From NCBI RefSeq assembly GCF_000820165.1, contig NZ_CDDD01000045.1, positions 769-54,032 of the forward strand: a stretch of DNA of 53,264 nt. Reading direction: 5' to 3'. Position numbers and translations under genes: made by a program. Of this stretch, positions 1-7,864 are shown piece by piece. The stretch's first letter is position 1, and every line of letters begins with the position of its first letter. The DNA is from Aeromonas taiwanensis. GTDB lineage: Bacteria > Pseudomonadota > Gammaproteobacteria > Enterobacterales > Aeromonadaceae. The notes under the pieces were generated by a model that was not told where the DNA came from, ran no database searches, and worked only from the letters and a program-made list of their open reading frames with translations.

Positions 1-125
1 AGCTTGATGAGCAGGGGGCCCGCCACCTCGGCCCCCGTGGCCAGCAGCAGGCAGATGCCCGCCTGGGTCAGCCAGGCGGGATAACGGGCGCAATAGGCCA
101 GCAGGCGTTTGATCGTCGGGTTCAC
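1..125 (-). CDS. mdlB: MdlB-like ABC exporter half-transporter (N-terminal fragment)
   Basis: Only the first 41 codons lie in the window; the gene continues past the left edge. It opens with GTG at 125, preceded by a GGGGAG ribosome site, and reads VNPTIKRLLAYCARYPAWLT followed by a hydrophobic stretch that looks like the first membrane segment. It lies 76 bp downstream of the mdlA-like gene on the same strand, the position of mdlB in the Escherichia mdlAB pair. I infer that it is the partner half of a heterodimeric inner-membrane ABC exporter. No ATPase domain is visible here, so the call rests on position and the N-terminal pattern. An upstream ATG near 180 runs in another frame and stops at once, which supports the GTG start. 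Confidence 0.7.
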   Translation of the reverse strand, partial: MNPTIKRLLAYCARYPAWLTQAGICLLLATGAEVAGPLLIK

Positions 126-201
126 AGAGACTCCCCAGCGCGTGTTTCAGGGGCAGAGAACGGGCGCAACAGCTCACCCGACAGCCTTGTCATGTTTGGG
201 T

Positions 202-1938
202 TCACAGGCTCTCCTCCACATCTTGTTCGAGGCGCTGGTAACGGACCATGTCCGCATACCAGCCGTTGTGGGCCATCAGGGCGCCGTGGCGGCCCCGTTC
301 GCTGACGTGCCCCTGCTCCAGCACCAGGATCTCGTCCGCCTGCTCCACCGCCGTCATGCGGTGGCTCACCAGAATGAGGGTGCGCTTGTGGGCCTTGAGG
401 GCGTGCAGGATCTGCTGCTCGGTGTGGGCATCCACCGCAGACAAGGCGTCGTCCAGCACCAGGATGGGCGCCTCCAGCAAGAGGGCCCGGGCGATGGCGA
501 GCCGCTGTTTCTGGCCGCCGGAGAGGGTCACCCCCTTCTCCCCCACCTCGGTTTCGTACCCCCTGGGGAAACGGACGATGTCGTCGTGCACGCAGGCGAT
601 GCGGGCCACCCGCTCTATCTCCTCCTGGCTGGCATCCGGCCGGCCGAGGGCGATGTTGGCGGCAATGGTGGTGGAAAACAGGAAGGGCTCCTGGGGCACG
701 TAGGCAAACTGGCTGCGCAGCTCGCCAAGGGCCAGCCGTTCGATGGGCACGCCGCCCAGGGTGATCTGCCCGGCGCTCGGGTTGGCCAGGCGCATCAGGA
801 GCTTGAGCAGGGAGCTCTTGCCCGCGCCGGTACGCCCCACGATGCCGAGCATGCCTCCCCCGGACAGGGTGAGATCGATGCCCTGCAGCAGGGTGCGCGA
901 CTCGAGCCGGTAGGCCACCCCCTTCATTGCCAGGGGGAAGGGCGAGGCGAGCGGCTGTGGCGAGGCGGGCTCCTCGATGTCGCTGCGCTCGGCCAGCAGG
1001 CTCTCGATGCGCGAATAGGCGGCGCTGCCCCGCTCGATGATGTTGAACAGCCAGGCGATGGCGAACATGGGCCAGATCAGCTGGCCCAGGTACATGGTGA
1101 AGCTGGTGAGCTCCCCCAGGGTCAGTTCATCGCGTAGCACCAGGGCGCTGCCGCCAGCCACCGCGAGGAAATAGGAGCAGCCTATGCACAGATAGATGAC
1201 GGGGTCGAACTTGGCGTCGATGCGCGCCACCGCCATGTTGCGCTCCCCCGCCTGGCGGGTCAGCTCGGCAAAGCCCTTGTCTTCGAGGGACTCCACCGCG
1301 TAGGACTTGAGCACCCGCACCCCGGAGAGGGCCTCCTGGGTCTTGTTGTTGAGGCGGGAGAAGGCCCCCTGCGCCGCCTTGAACTCCTTGTAGATCTGGG
1401 TGCCGAAGCGGTTCATGAAGAACGCCATCACCGGCAGCGGCAGCAGGGAGAGCAGGGTCAGCTGCCAGGAGTACTGGCTGCACATGATGGAGAGCACCAG
1501 GATGCCGACGATCATGGAGTCCACCAGGGTCAGCACCCCCTCCCCGGCGGTCATCTCCACCGCCTGGATGTCGTTGGTGGCGTGGGCCATCAGATCGCCG
1601 GTGCGATGGCGCTGGTAGAAGTCCGGGCTCATGCGGGTGAAGTGGGTGAAGAGCCGGTTGCGCAGCACATAGGCGAGGCGGTAAGAGGCGCCGAACAGCA
1701 TGACACGCCACACATAGCGCAGCAGATAGATGAGCAGGCCAAGGCCGAACAACCCCGCGAGATAGCCCGTCAGCCTGGTGCTGTCGAGCCCTCCCTGAGT
1801 GATGCCATCCACCACCCAGCCCACCACCTTGGGGGGGATCACGGTCAACAGGGCCACCAGCATCAGGAGGGTGATGGCCATAAGATAACGCCGCCACTGA
1901 TCCTTGAAGAACCAGCCAAGCCGCAAAAATACGCTCAC
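202..1938 (-). CDS. mdlA: MdlA-like ABC exporter, membrane-ATPase half-transporter
   Basis: A 578-residue fused permease-ATPase of the multidrug ABC exporter type. About six membrane helices fill residues 15-300. The ATPase follows: Walker A GRTGAGKSS at 368-376, Q-loop YVPQEP near 413, signature LSGGQ at 472-476, Walker B ILVLDD at 492-497 and the switch His at 526. The usual catalytic Glu after Walker B is Asp (D497), as in the degenerate half of heterodimeric exporters, which fits pairing with the downstream mdlB-like gene. I start at GTG 1938, preceded by AAGGA, because the protein then begins SVFLRLGWFF like Escherichia MdlA; an upstream start at 1998 would add 20 unlike residues. The substrate is unknown; peptides, lipids or drugs are possible. 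Confidence 0.88.
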   Translation of the reverse strand: MSVFLRLGWFFKDQWRRYLMAITLLMLVALLTVIPPKVVGWVVDGITQGGLDSTRLTGYLAGLFGLGLLIYLLRYVWRVMLFGASYRLAYVLRNRLFTHFTRMSPDFYQRHRTGDLMAHATNDIQAVEMTAGEGVLTLVDSMIVGILVLSIMCSQYSWQLTLLSLLPLPVMAFFMNRFGTQIYKEFKAAQGAFSRLNNKTQEALSGVRVLKSYAVESLEDKGFAELTRQAGERNMAVARIDAKFDPVIYLCIGCSYFLAVAGGSALVLRDELTLGELTSFTMYLGQLIWPMFAIAWLFNIIERGSAAYSRIESLLAERSDIEEPASPQPLASPFPLAMKGVAYRLESRTLLQGIDLTLSGGGMLGIVGRTGAGKSSLLKLLMRLANPSAGQITLGGVPIERLALGELRSQFAYVPQEPFLFSTTIAANIALGRPDASQEEIERVARIACVHDDIVRFPRGYETEVGEKGVTLSGGQKQRLAIARALLLEAPILVLDDALSAVDAHTEQQILHALKAHKRTLILVSHRMTAVEQADEILVLEQGHVSERGRHGALMAHNGWYADMVRYQRLEQDVEESL

Positions 1939-1997
1939 AGTAAAATCCTTGCTCGCGGCACGGGACGCCGCCTGGTCATAGAGAGAAGCCCAATACA

Positions 1998-2020
1998 ATC
2001 GCCCCCGTGGCGGGGGCGAT
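1998..2020. terminator. GC-rich hairpin between kinase gene and mdlA
   Basis: A perfect 10-bp inverted repeat (ATCGCCCCCG/CGGGGGCGAT) with a 3-nt loop, 58 bp after the kinase stop and 60 bp before mdlA, both on the minus strand. No T-run follows, so it is a weak terminator or an mRNA-processing or attenuating structure rather than a classical terminator. Confidence 0.4.
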
Positions 2021-2077
2021 GGGGTCGGTCATCATAGCTCGAAGCGGGCGACTTGAGAACGATTGCTATCTGACCTC

Positions 2078-4876
2078 TCAGATCCGCTTGTCCTGAGGCG
2101 AGAACGGGAAGGCGACCGACTCCTGCGACTCCCCGGTCAGCAGGAAGTGGGACACCTCTTCCCGGGTCTGGGTGAAGACCTGCTGCAACTGGTTCAACTC
2201 CCCCTCGCTCAGCTCCTCCTGCAGCCTAAGCCGCCACTCCAGCTCCCCGGCCAGCTGTTGCAGGCGGGAGGCGGAGATGTTGGCCGACACCCCCTTGAGG
2301 GTGTGCAGCAGCCGGCACGCTACCTCGGGCTGCTGGCGGCGCAAGGCGGAGCGTATGTCCCACAGATCGTCCCTGTGCTCGGAGAGGAACAGCTTGAACA
2401 GGATCTGCAGCGCCTCCCTGTCCTGTTCCAACCGGCGCAGGGCATCGTCCAGATCCAGCACCCCCATCAGATCCGGCGGCTTGACCTCGAGGGGCACCCT
2501 GGACTCGCCATCGCTGTTCTTCACCCACTGCAGCAGGTTGTTGTAGAGATCCAGCTTGCTCACCGGCTTGGTCACATAGCCGTTCATGCCGACCCCGAGG
2601 CAACGCTCCCGATCCCCTGGCATGGCGCTCGCGGTCAGAGCGATGATGGGGACGTCGTGCTTGTCCACCATCTTGCGGATCTGGCGGGTTGCATCCAGCC
2701 CGTCCAGCACCGGCATCTGCAGATCCATCAGGATGACGTCGAACGGCTGCTCCGCCACCTGCTCCACCGCCTCGCGCCCGTTGTCCACTACTGTGACCTT
2801 GGCATCCACCCGGCGCAGGTACTCCATGATGAGTTGCTGGTTGACCCTGTTGTCTTCCGCCAGCAGCACCCGGGTGCCCTGCAGCAGATCGCGAAAATGC
2901 TGCTGATCCCCCTGCACCTCGGCCTGACGGACCTTGCTGTCGTGGGAGCTGCCATTGAGCAGCTCGTCCACCTTGGCCAGCAGGGCGTTCTCTGTCATCG
3001 GCTTGGCCAGGAAGTGGGTCAGCCCCATGCTCTCCATGCGCCCGTGCAGCCCCTCCCTTGACCAGGCGCTGGTCATCAGGACGGGCAGTCGCCGCCACTG
3101 GCTGTGCTGGTGCATCTCGAGCGCGAGATCCAGACCATCCTCCTGGCCCATGCGCCAGTCGAAGATGGCGAGCCGGATGTGGTGCCCCTCCTCCCGCAGC
3201 ACCTGGCGGGCCCGGGAGAGGCTGTTGACCGCGATCACGGTGGCACCGGCGCGGCCCAGGATGTCCTTGGCCAGCTCCAGCACCAACTCGTTGTCATCCA
3301 TCATCAGGATGAGAGGCTGGTGATCGAAGAAGACCCGGCGCCCGGAGACCCCGTAGACCGCCTGGGAGATGGGGATCTCGAACAGGAAGGTGGAGCCCAC
3401 CCCGGGCTTGCTCTGCACCCGGATCTCTCCCCCCATCAGCCCCACCAGGCGCTGGGAGATGTTGAGGCCCAGGCCGGACCCGCCATATTTGCGAGTGTTG
3501 CCCGCCTCCAGCTGGGTAAAGGGCTGGAACAGCTGGGCCACCTTCTCCGGAGCGATGCCGATGCCGGTATCACGCACGCTGAAACAGACCCGCATGGGAT
3601 GCTGATTGACCAGGGTGATGGCCACCTCCACCTCCCCCCGCTCGGTGAACTTGATGGCGTTGTTGACCAGATTGACCAGCACCTGACCGAGGCGCAGCGG
3701 ATCCCCGCGCAGGAAATCCGGTACGGCGGGGGACTTGTTGATGATGACCTCGATGTGCTTGCGCTCCGCCAGGTCGGCAAACATGGCGGCCAGGGAGTCT
3801 AGCTGCTCGCTGAGATCGAAGTCGATCTCCTCCAGCGTCAGCTTGCCGGACTCCACCTTGGTGAGATCCAGGATGTCGTTGATGAGCAGCAGCAGGGTAT
3901 CTGACGAGGATTTGATCTTGTTGAGATAGTCCCGCTGCTGGGGATCCAGGTTGCTCTGCAGGGCCAGGGCGCTGAAGCCGATGATGGCGTTCATGGGGGT
4001 ACGGATCTCGTGGCTCATGTTGGCCAGGAAATCGCTCTTGGCCTGGGCCAGCAAGCCGGCATGGCGGGAGAGCTCGCTCAGCTTCTGATTGCGGCGCCAC
4101 AGGGTCGCGGCCACCAGCGAGAAGCAGAGCAGCGCCCCCCCCAGCACCATCAGATAGAACCGGCTCTTGAGGGAGGACGCCAGCTCCAGCTTGCTCTGCT
4201 TCCACGCGGGCAGCGAACTGAGCCCCTTCATCTCGACAATGTGATTGCGCAGGCGGTGGTACTCCATCACCTGCTGGTTGAGCTCCTCGCTCAACCGGAC
4301 GGCGGCCGCCACCCTGGGCTGCCCCTGATAGAGGTCCAGCAGGCGCTGCTGCAGTGCCAGCAGGTGGCGCTGCTCACTCGTGTCCCAGCTGCGCCTGAGA
4401 AAGTGACTCAGACGCTGCAGCTCGGTGAGATCGCGATATTGCCCCTCACCAGCCGGCAAGCTTCCCTGCAGCGCCCGGATCTGCCCTTCGAAGCGGGGCG
4501 CCAGGTACTCTATGGTCATCTCTATGGTGTAGAGCTTGGCGAGATCCAGCAAGTAGCCGTCGATGTCCCGCTGCAGTGTCTGGGAGCCGGGATCTCCGGC
4601 CGAATCCGGGTCTTCGCGCACCTTGCTCACGAAGCGGTCCAGATTGCTGGACAGCAGGCTGAGGCGCTGCTGCACACTGCCATCGCTGGCCTTCTCGCGC
4701 CCAAGCAGATACACAGTGTCGGTATTGACCCGATTCAGAACCAGCTCCGCAGCCACGCTCAGATCAAAGGCGCGTTGCTGCTGGCTGAGCAATTGCCAGC
4801 AATAGGCAGAAAACGCCAGCAGCGATACGATGATAAGGCCAAAGACAACACGATTCACCCGTGCAACACTCTTCAT
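2078..4876 (-). CDS. Hybrid sensor histidine kinase with two receiver domains and Hpt
   Basis: A 932-residue inner-membrane phosphorelay kinase. Membrane helices lie at about 9-29 and 240-260, with a mostly helical periplasmic sensor of about 210 residues between them. A HisKA domain follows (MSHEIRTPMN, phospho-His289), then a HATPase (N-box near N402-N406, DTGIG at 436, GGSGLGL at 465). Receiver 1 has Asp573 and Lys625, receiver 2 has Asp718 and Lys770, and a C-terminal Hpt domain carries HTLKG with His858. The relay can therefore run within one polypeptide, as in BarA, TorS or EvgS. The final response regulator is not next door, so the output is unknown. ATG 4876 follows a GAG-rich ribosome site. 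The spacing to mdlA (139 bp, with a hairpin) leaves joint transcription open. Confidence 0.9.
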   Translation of the reverse strand: MKSVARVNRVVFGLIIVSLLAFSAYCWQLLSQQQRAFDLSVAAELVLNRVNTDTVYLLGREKASDGSVQQRLSLLSSNLDRFVSKVREDPDSAGDPGSQTLQRDIDGYLLDLAKLYTIEMTIEYLAPRFEGQIRALQGSLPAGEGQYRDLTELQRLSHFLRRSWDTSEQRHLLALQQRLLDLYQGQPRVAAAVRLSEELNQQVMEYHRLRNHIVEMKGLSSLPAWKQSKLELASSLKSRFYLMVLGGALLCFSLVAATLWRRNQKLSELSRHAGLLAQAKSDFLANMSHEIRTPMNAIIGFSALALQSNLDPQQRDYLNKIKSSSDTLLLLINDILDLTKVESGKLTLEEIDFDLSEQLDSLAAMFADLAERKHIEVIINKSPAVPDFLRGDPLRLGQVLVNLVNNAIKFTERGEVEVAITLVNQHPMRVCFSVRDTGIGIAPEKVAQLFQPFTQLEAGNTRKYGGSGLGLNISQRLVGLMGGEIRVQSKPGVGSTFLFEIPISQAVYGVSGRRVFFDHQPLILMMDDNELVLELAKDILGRAGATVIAVNSLSRARQVLREEGHHIRLAIFDWRMGQEDGLDLALEMHQHSQWRRLPVLMTSAWSREGLHGRMESMGLTHFLAKPMTENALLAKVDELLNGSSHDSKVRQAEVQGDQQHFRDLLQGTRVLLAEDNRVNQQLIMEYLRRVDAKVTVVDNGREAVEQVAEQPFDVILMDLQMPVLDGLDATRQIRKMVDKHDVPIIALTASAMPGDRERCLGVGMNGYVTKPVSKLDLYNNLLQWVKNSDGESRVPLEVKPPDLMGVLDLDDALRRLEQDREALQILFKLFLSEHRDDLWDIRSALRRQQPEVACRLLHTLKGVSANISASRLQQLAGELEWRLRLQEELSEGELNQLQQVFTQTREEVSHFLLTGESQESVAFPFSPQDKRI

Positions 4877-5030
4877 CCCGTCTCGATTCTCATGTCATGG
4901 TCGGCCACCCGGTGACGAAGGGTCACGACCGGAGGGCCCACTGTGAAAAACACCTGAGTGCTATGTTACCGTTAGTCGGCGCTCTGAATGCAATAAAGAT
5001 GTTGCCGGGCCATGAAATAAGGAAGCAATA

Positions 5031-5471
5031 ATGTCACTTGTCACCACCTATTGTAGCCAATGCTTTACCCGCAACCGCCTGCCAGCCGAAAAAGCAGACT
5101 CAAATGCAAAGTGCGGTCGCTGTCACGATCCCCTCTTCGCCCAGAGCCCGGTAGTGGGTCGACTGGCGTACTTCGATGCCCTGATCCAGTCCGATATTCC
5201 GGTGGTCGTCGATTTCTGGGCCAGCTGGTGCGGTCCCTGCATGCAATTCGCCCCCGTCTTCCAGGAGGTCGCCCGGGAGCTTGAACCCCGCCTGCGTTTC
5301 GTGAAGCTCGACACAGAGCAGGAGGCCGCCGTTGCCAGCCGCTACGCCATCCGCAGCATTCCGACCCTGATGATCTTCCAGGGGGGGCAGATCCTGGCCC
5401 AGCGCAGCGGGGCTCTGCCCAAGGGGATGTTCAGGGAGTGGCTGCTATCCTTTGTCAACACAGCCAAATGA
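5031..5471 (+). CDS. trxC: Thioredoxin 2 (zinc-binding thioredoxin)
   Basis: A 146-residue cytosolic thioredoxin. The N-terminal zinc module has paired cysteines at C8/C11 and C28/C31, the hallmark of TrxC. The thioredoxin fold carries WCGPC with active cysteines 67 and 70, and cis-Pro111 in SIPTLMIF. The family reduces protein disulfides and helps in oxidative stress, using thioredoxin reductase as donor. ATG 5031 is preceded by AAGGAAG. It is transcribed away from the sensor kinase across a 154-bp intergenic region. In Escherichia trxC is under OxyR; I could not identify an OxyR site here by eye. Confidence 0.95.
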   Translation: MSLVTTYCSQCFTRNRLPAEKADSNAKCGRCHDPLFAQSPVVGRLAYFDALIQSDIPVVVDFWASWCGPCMQFAPVFQEVARELEPRLRFVKLDTEQEAAVASRYAIRSIPTLMIFQGGQILAQRSGALPKGMFREWLLSFVNTAK

Positions 5472-5547
5472 AAACGGAATGTTTAATTTTTGTTTAATGT
5501 AGGATCCATTTTCACTTGACTCTGTGAGTCGCCACATGGTTTGACCA

Positions 5548-5574
5548 CAAGCCCCTGTTTCAAACAGGGGCTTG
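5548..5574 (+). terminator. Perfect hairpin after trxC
   Basis: CAAGCCCCTG pairs with CAGGGGCTTG around a TTTCAAA loop; the symmetry continues through the loop. It lies 77 bp after trxC and 52 bp before the next start. No T-run follows, so it may be a weak terminator or sit in the leader of the transporter mRNA. Confidence 0.45.
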
Positions 5575-5625
5575 AATGTAATCTCGGCAACACAACAACA
5601 ACCATAAATTAACCGAGAGAACAAC

Positions 5626-7011
5626 ATGCATACCTCAGCACTCCCCTCCACCCCCTCGCGCTGGCTGGACATCAAGTCCGGGATCGTCATCCTGGATCTG
5701 CTCCTGCTCTGTGCCATGCTGGCCTGGCTACCCTTTGATCCCATGGTCAACAAGGGGCTCGCCATCCTGATCTTCATCGCCATCCTCTGGCTGACCGAGG
5801 CGGTCAACATCACCATCACCGCCATCTCCATTCCCGTGCTCGCTACCCTGCTCGGGGTATTCGACATGAGCAAGTCGCTGACCGACTTCGCCAACCCCGT
5901 CCTGTTCCTCTTCTTTGGTGGCTTTGCCCTGGCGGCGGCGCTCTCCAAGCAGGGACTGGACACCCAGATCGCCGCCAAGGTGATGCAACTCGCCAAGGGG
6001 CACCTCGGCTGGGCTGCCATCGTGCTCTTCACCATCACGGCAGCCCTCTCCATGTGGATCAGCAACACCGCCACCGCCGCCATGATGATGCCGCTGGCCC
6101 TCGGTATGCTCAAGGGGCTGGATGTCCACAAGGAGCGCCGTACCCTGGTCTTCGTTCTGCTTGGTGTCGCCTACAGCGCCAGCATCGGCGGTATCGGCAC
6201 CCTGGTGGGCAGCCCCCCCAATGCCATCGCCGCCGCCCAGATGGGACTGGGCTTCACCGACTGGTTGAAATTCGGCATTCCCGTGGTACTCATCTTCATG
6301 CCGGTGGGCATCGGCCTGCTCTATCTGGTGACCCGTCCCGACCTCTCCCATCAGGTCAGCACAGAGAAGGTCACCATCGAGTGGACGGGCCAGCGCAAGG
6401 TGACCCTGCTCATCTTCCTCACCACTGTACTGCTGTGGATCGGCTCCCAGCCTCTTGCCAAGGCGCTGGGCGGCATTCCCCAGTTCGATACCCTGATCGC
6501 CATGGGCGCCATCCTGGCCATCGCCGTCAGCCGGGTGGCCAACTGGGATGACATCAACCAGAACACCGACTGGGGCGTGCTGCTGCTGTTCGGAGGTGGC
6601 CTCACCTTAAGCGCCATCCTGAAACAGACCGGGGCCAATGCCTTCCTGGCGGAGCACCTCTCCAGCGGCCTCGCCACCATGCCGATCTTCGTGATCCTGC
6701 TCTGCCTGGCCGCCTTCGTGGTGTTCCTGACCGAACTGGTCTCCAACACCGCCACCGCCGCGCTCCTGGTGCCGCTGTTCGCCGGGGTGGCCGAAGCGCT
6801 GGGGGTCTCCCCCATCGTCGTGTCCGTGCTGATCGCGGTCGGTGCCTCCTGCGCCTTCATGTTGCCGGTGGCCACACCGCCCAACGCCATCGTCTTCGCG
6901 AGCGGCCATATCCAGCAGCGGGAGATGATGCGGGCGGGCCTGGTGCTGAACCTGGTGTTCACCGTCATCCTGACCATGCTGGCCTATTTCATGGGGGATA
7001 TTCTCCATTGA
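5626..7011 (+). CDS. SLC13/DASS-family sodium-coupled anion transporter
   Basis: A 461-residue inner-membrane protein with about 11 hydrophobic segments. The inverted-repeat architecture of DASS transporters shows as two SNTATAA motifs (146-152 and 373-379), each followed by a Pro-Pro-Asn loop (SPPNAIAA near 196 and TPPNAIVF near 418). These motifs bind the carboxylate and sodium in family members such as VcINDY. Likely substrates are dicarboxylates such as succinate or malate; sulfate is an alternative and cannot be excluded by reading. ATG 5626 has a GAGAG ribosome site. It is followed by its own terminator and appears monocistronic. Confidence 0.85.
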   Translation: MHTSALPSTPSRWLDIKSGIVILDLLLLCAMLAWLPFDPMVNKGLAILIFIAILWLTEAVNITITAISIPVLATLLGVFDMSKSLTDFANPVLFLFFGGFALAAALSKQGLDTQIAAKVMQLAKGHLGWAAIVLFTITAALSMWISNTATAAMMMPLALGMLKGLDVHKERRTLVFVLLGVAYSASIGGIGTLVGSPPNAIAAAQMGLGFTDWLKFGIPVVLIFMPVGIGLLYLVTRPDLSHQVSTEKVTIEWTGQRKVTLLIFLTTVLLWIGSQPLAKALGGIPQFDTLIAMGAILAIAVSRVANWDDINQNTDWGVLLLFGGGLTLSAILKQTGANAFLAEHLSSGLATMPIFVILLCLAAFVVFLTELVSNTATAALLVPLFAGVAEALGVSPIVVSVLIAVGASCAFMLPVATPPNAIVFASGHIQQREMMRAGLVLNLVFTVILTMLAYFMGDILH

Positions 7012-7053
7012 ACCCCACCGCCTCTTGATACCGGCGACCTGACGGAATGACCT

Positions 7054-7084
7054 CAAAGCCCCGCGATGTCGGGGCTTTGTTTTG
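7054..7084 (+). terminator. Rho-independent terminator of the SLC13 transporter gene
   Basis: CAAAGCCCCG/CGGGGCTTTG stem with a 6-nt loop followed by TTTTG, 43 bp after the transporter stop. Confidence 0.8.
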
Positions 7085-7229
7085 CGTGCGTCACGTGAGA
7101 CCTGACAAGGCAATCACTCCCTCCTGCATTAACACGTCCTTAAGAAATCCCTCCCATGATGCAGGCAACGACAAGGGTGCCCTCCGTGAGGCGGATGGCA
7201 CCACCCCATCACGACGAGAGGGAAATGCC

Positions 7230-7796
7230 ATGGAGAAAGCGATGCAAAGCAGCAACGAGATCAAGGTGTGGGACGGTGTGGTCAGGATCTTTCACTGGGC
7301 CACCGTCGCTCTGTGCGTACTGAATCTGTTCATTCTCGAGGAGGGTGCGCGCAACCACCGCTATGCGGGATACGCGCTTGCCGGACTGCTGGGGCTGCGC
7401 ATTTTGTGGGGATTCATCGGCTCCTACCACGCCCGCTTTGCCCACTGGCTGCCGACGCCGGCCGGCGTCATCGCCTATCTCAAGGAGACGCTCAAGGGGC
7501 GGCATCCCTATTATGCCGGCCACAATCCCCTGGGATCCCTGATGGTGTTGCTGCTGTTGACCTGCCTGGTAGGCACGGCTGTCAGCGGGATCCTGACCGA
7601 GTTCGGGCCGCTATCAGGCAGCCACCTCATGGAGGAGGTGCACGAGTTCTTTGCCAAGACGCTGCAGGTCGCCATCTTCGTCCATGTGCTGGCGGTCATC
7701 GCCCTCGATCGCCTGGTGCGGGGGGATCTCGTCAGGGGGATGATCACCGGAAGGAAACGGGTCCCGGCGGGCACCCGGGTGGTCGACAATCCCTGA
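7230..7796 (+). CDS. Cytochrome b561-type membrane protein
   Basis: A 188-residue protein with four hydrophobic segments, of the bacterial cytochrome b/b561 type seen as membrane subunits of hydrogenases and as free-standing electron carriers. Candidate heme-ligand histidines are H22 (RIFHWA), H43, the His in GHNPLG, and those in EVHEFF and IFVHVLAV. It probably passes electrons between quinone and a periplasmic or soluble partner in the inner membrane. I start at ATG 7230, preceded by GAGGGA; this gives MEKAMQSS and then the conserved KVWDGVVRIFHW. No partner redox gene is adjacent, so the physiological role is open. Confidence 0.85.
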   Translation: MEKAMQSSNEIKVWDGVVRIFHWATVALCVLNLFILEEGARNHRYAGYALAGLLGLRILWGFIGSYHARFAHWLPTPAGVIAYLKETLKGRHPYYAGHNPLGSLMVLLLLTCLVGTAVSGILTEFGPLSGSHLMEEVHEFFAKTLQVAIFVHVLAVIALDRLVRGDLVRGMITGRKRVPAGTRVVDNP

Positions 7797-7821
7797 TGGC
7801 ACAGCCCCATTCATGTGACAT

Positions 7822-7851
7822 AAAAAAAACCCCGCCATGCGGGGTTTTTTA
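7822..7851. terminator. Bidirectional terminator between cytochrome b561 gene and phosphorylase gene
   Basis: A-run, CCCCGC/GCGGGG stem, then T-run. It lies between two convergent genes (stops at 7796 and 7865) and serves both strands. Confidence 0.9.
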
Positions 7852-7864
7852 TCAGGGATGGCAC

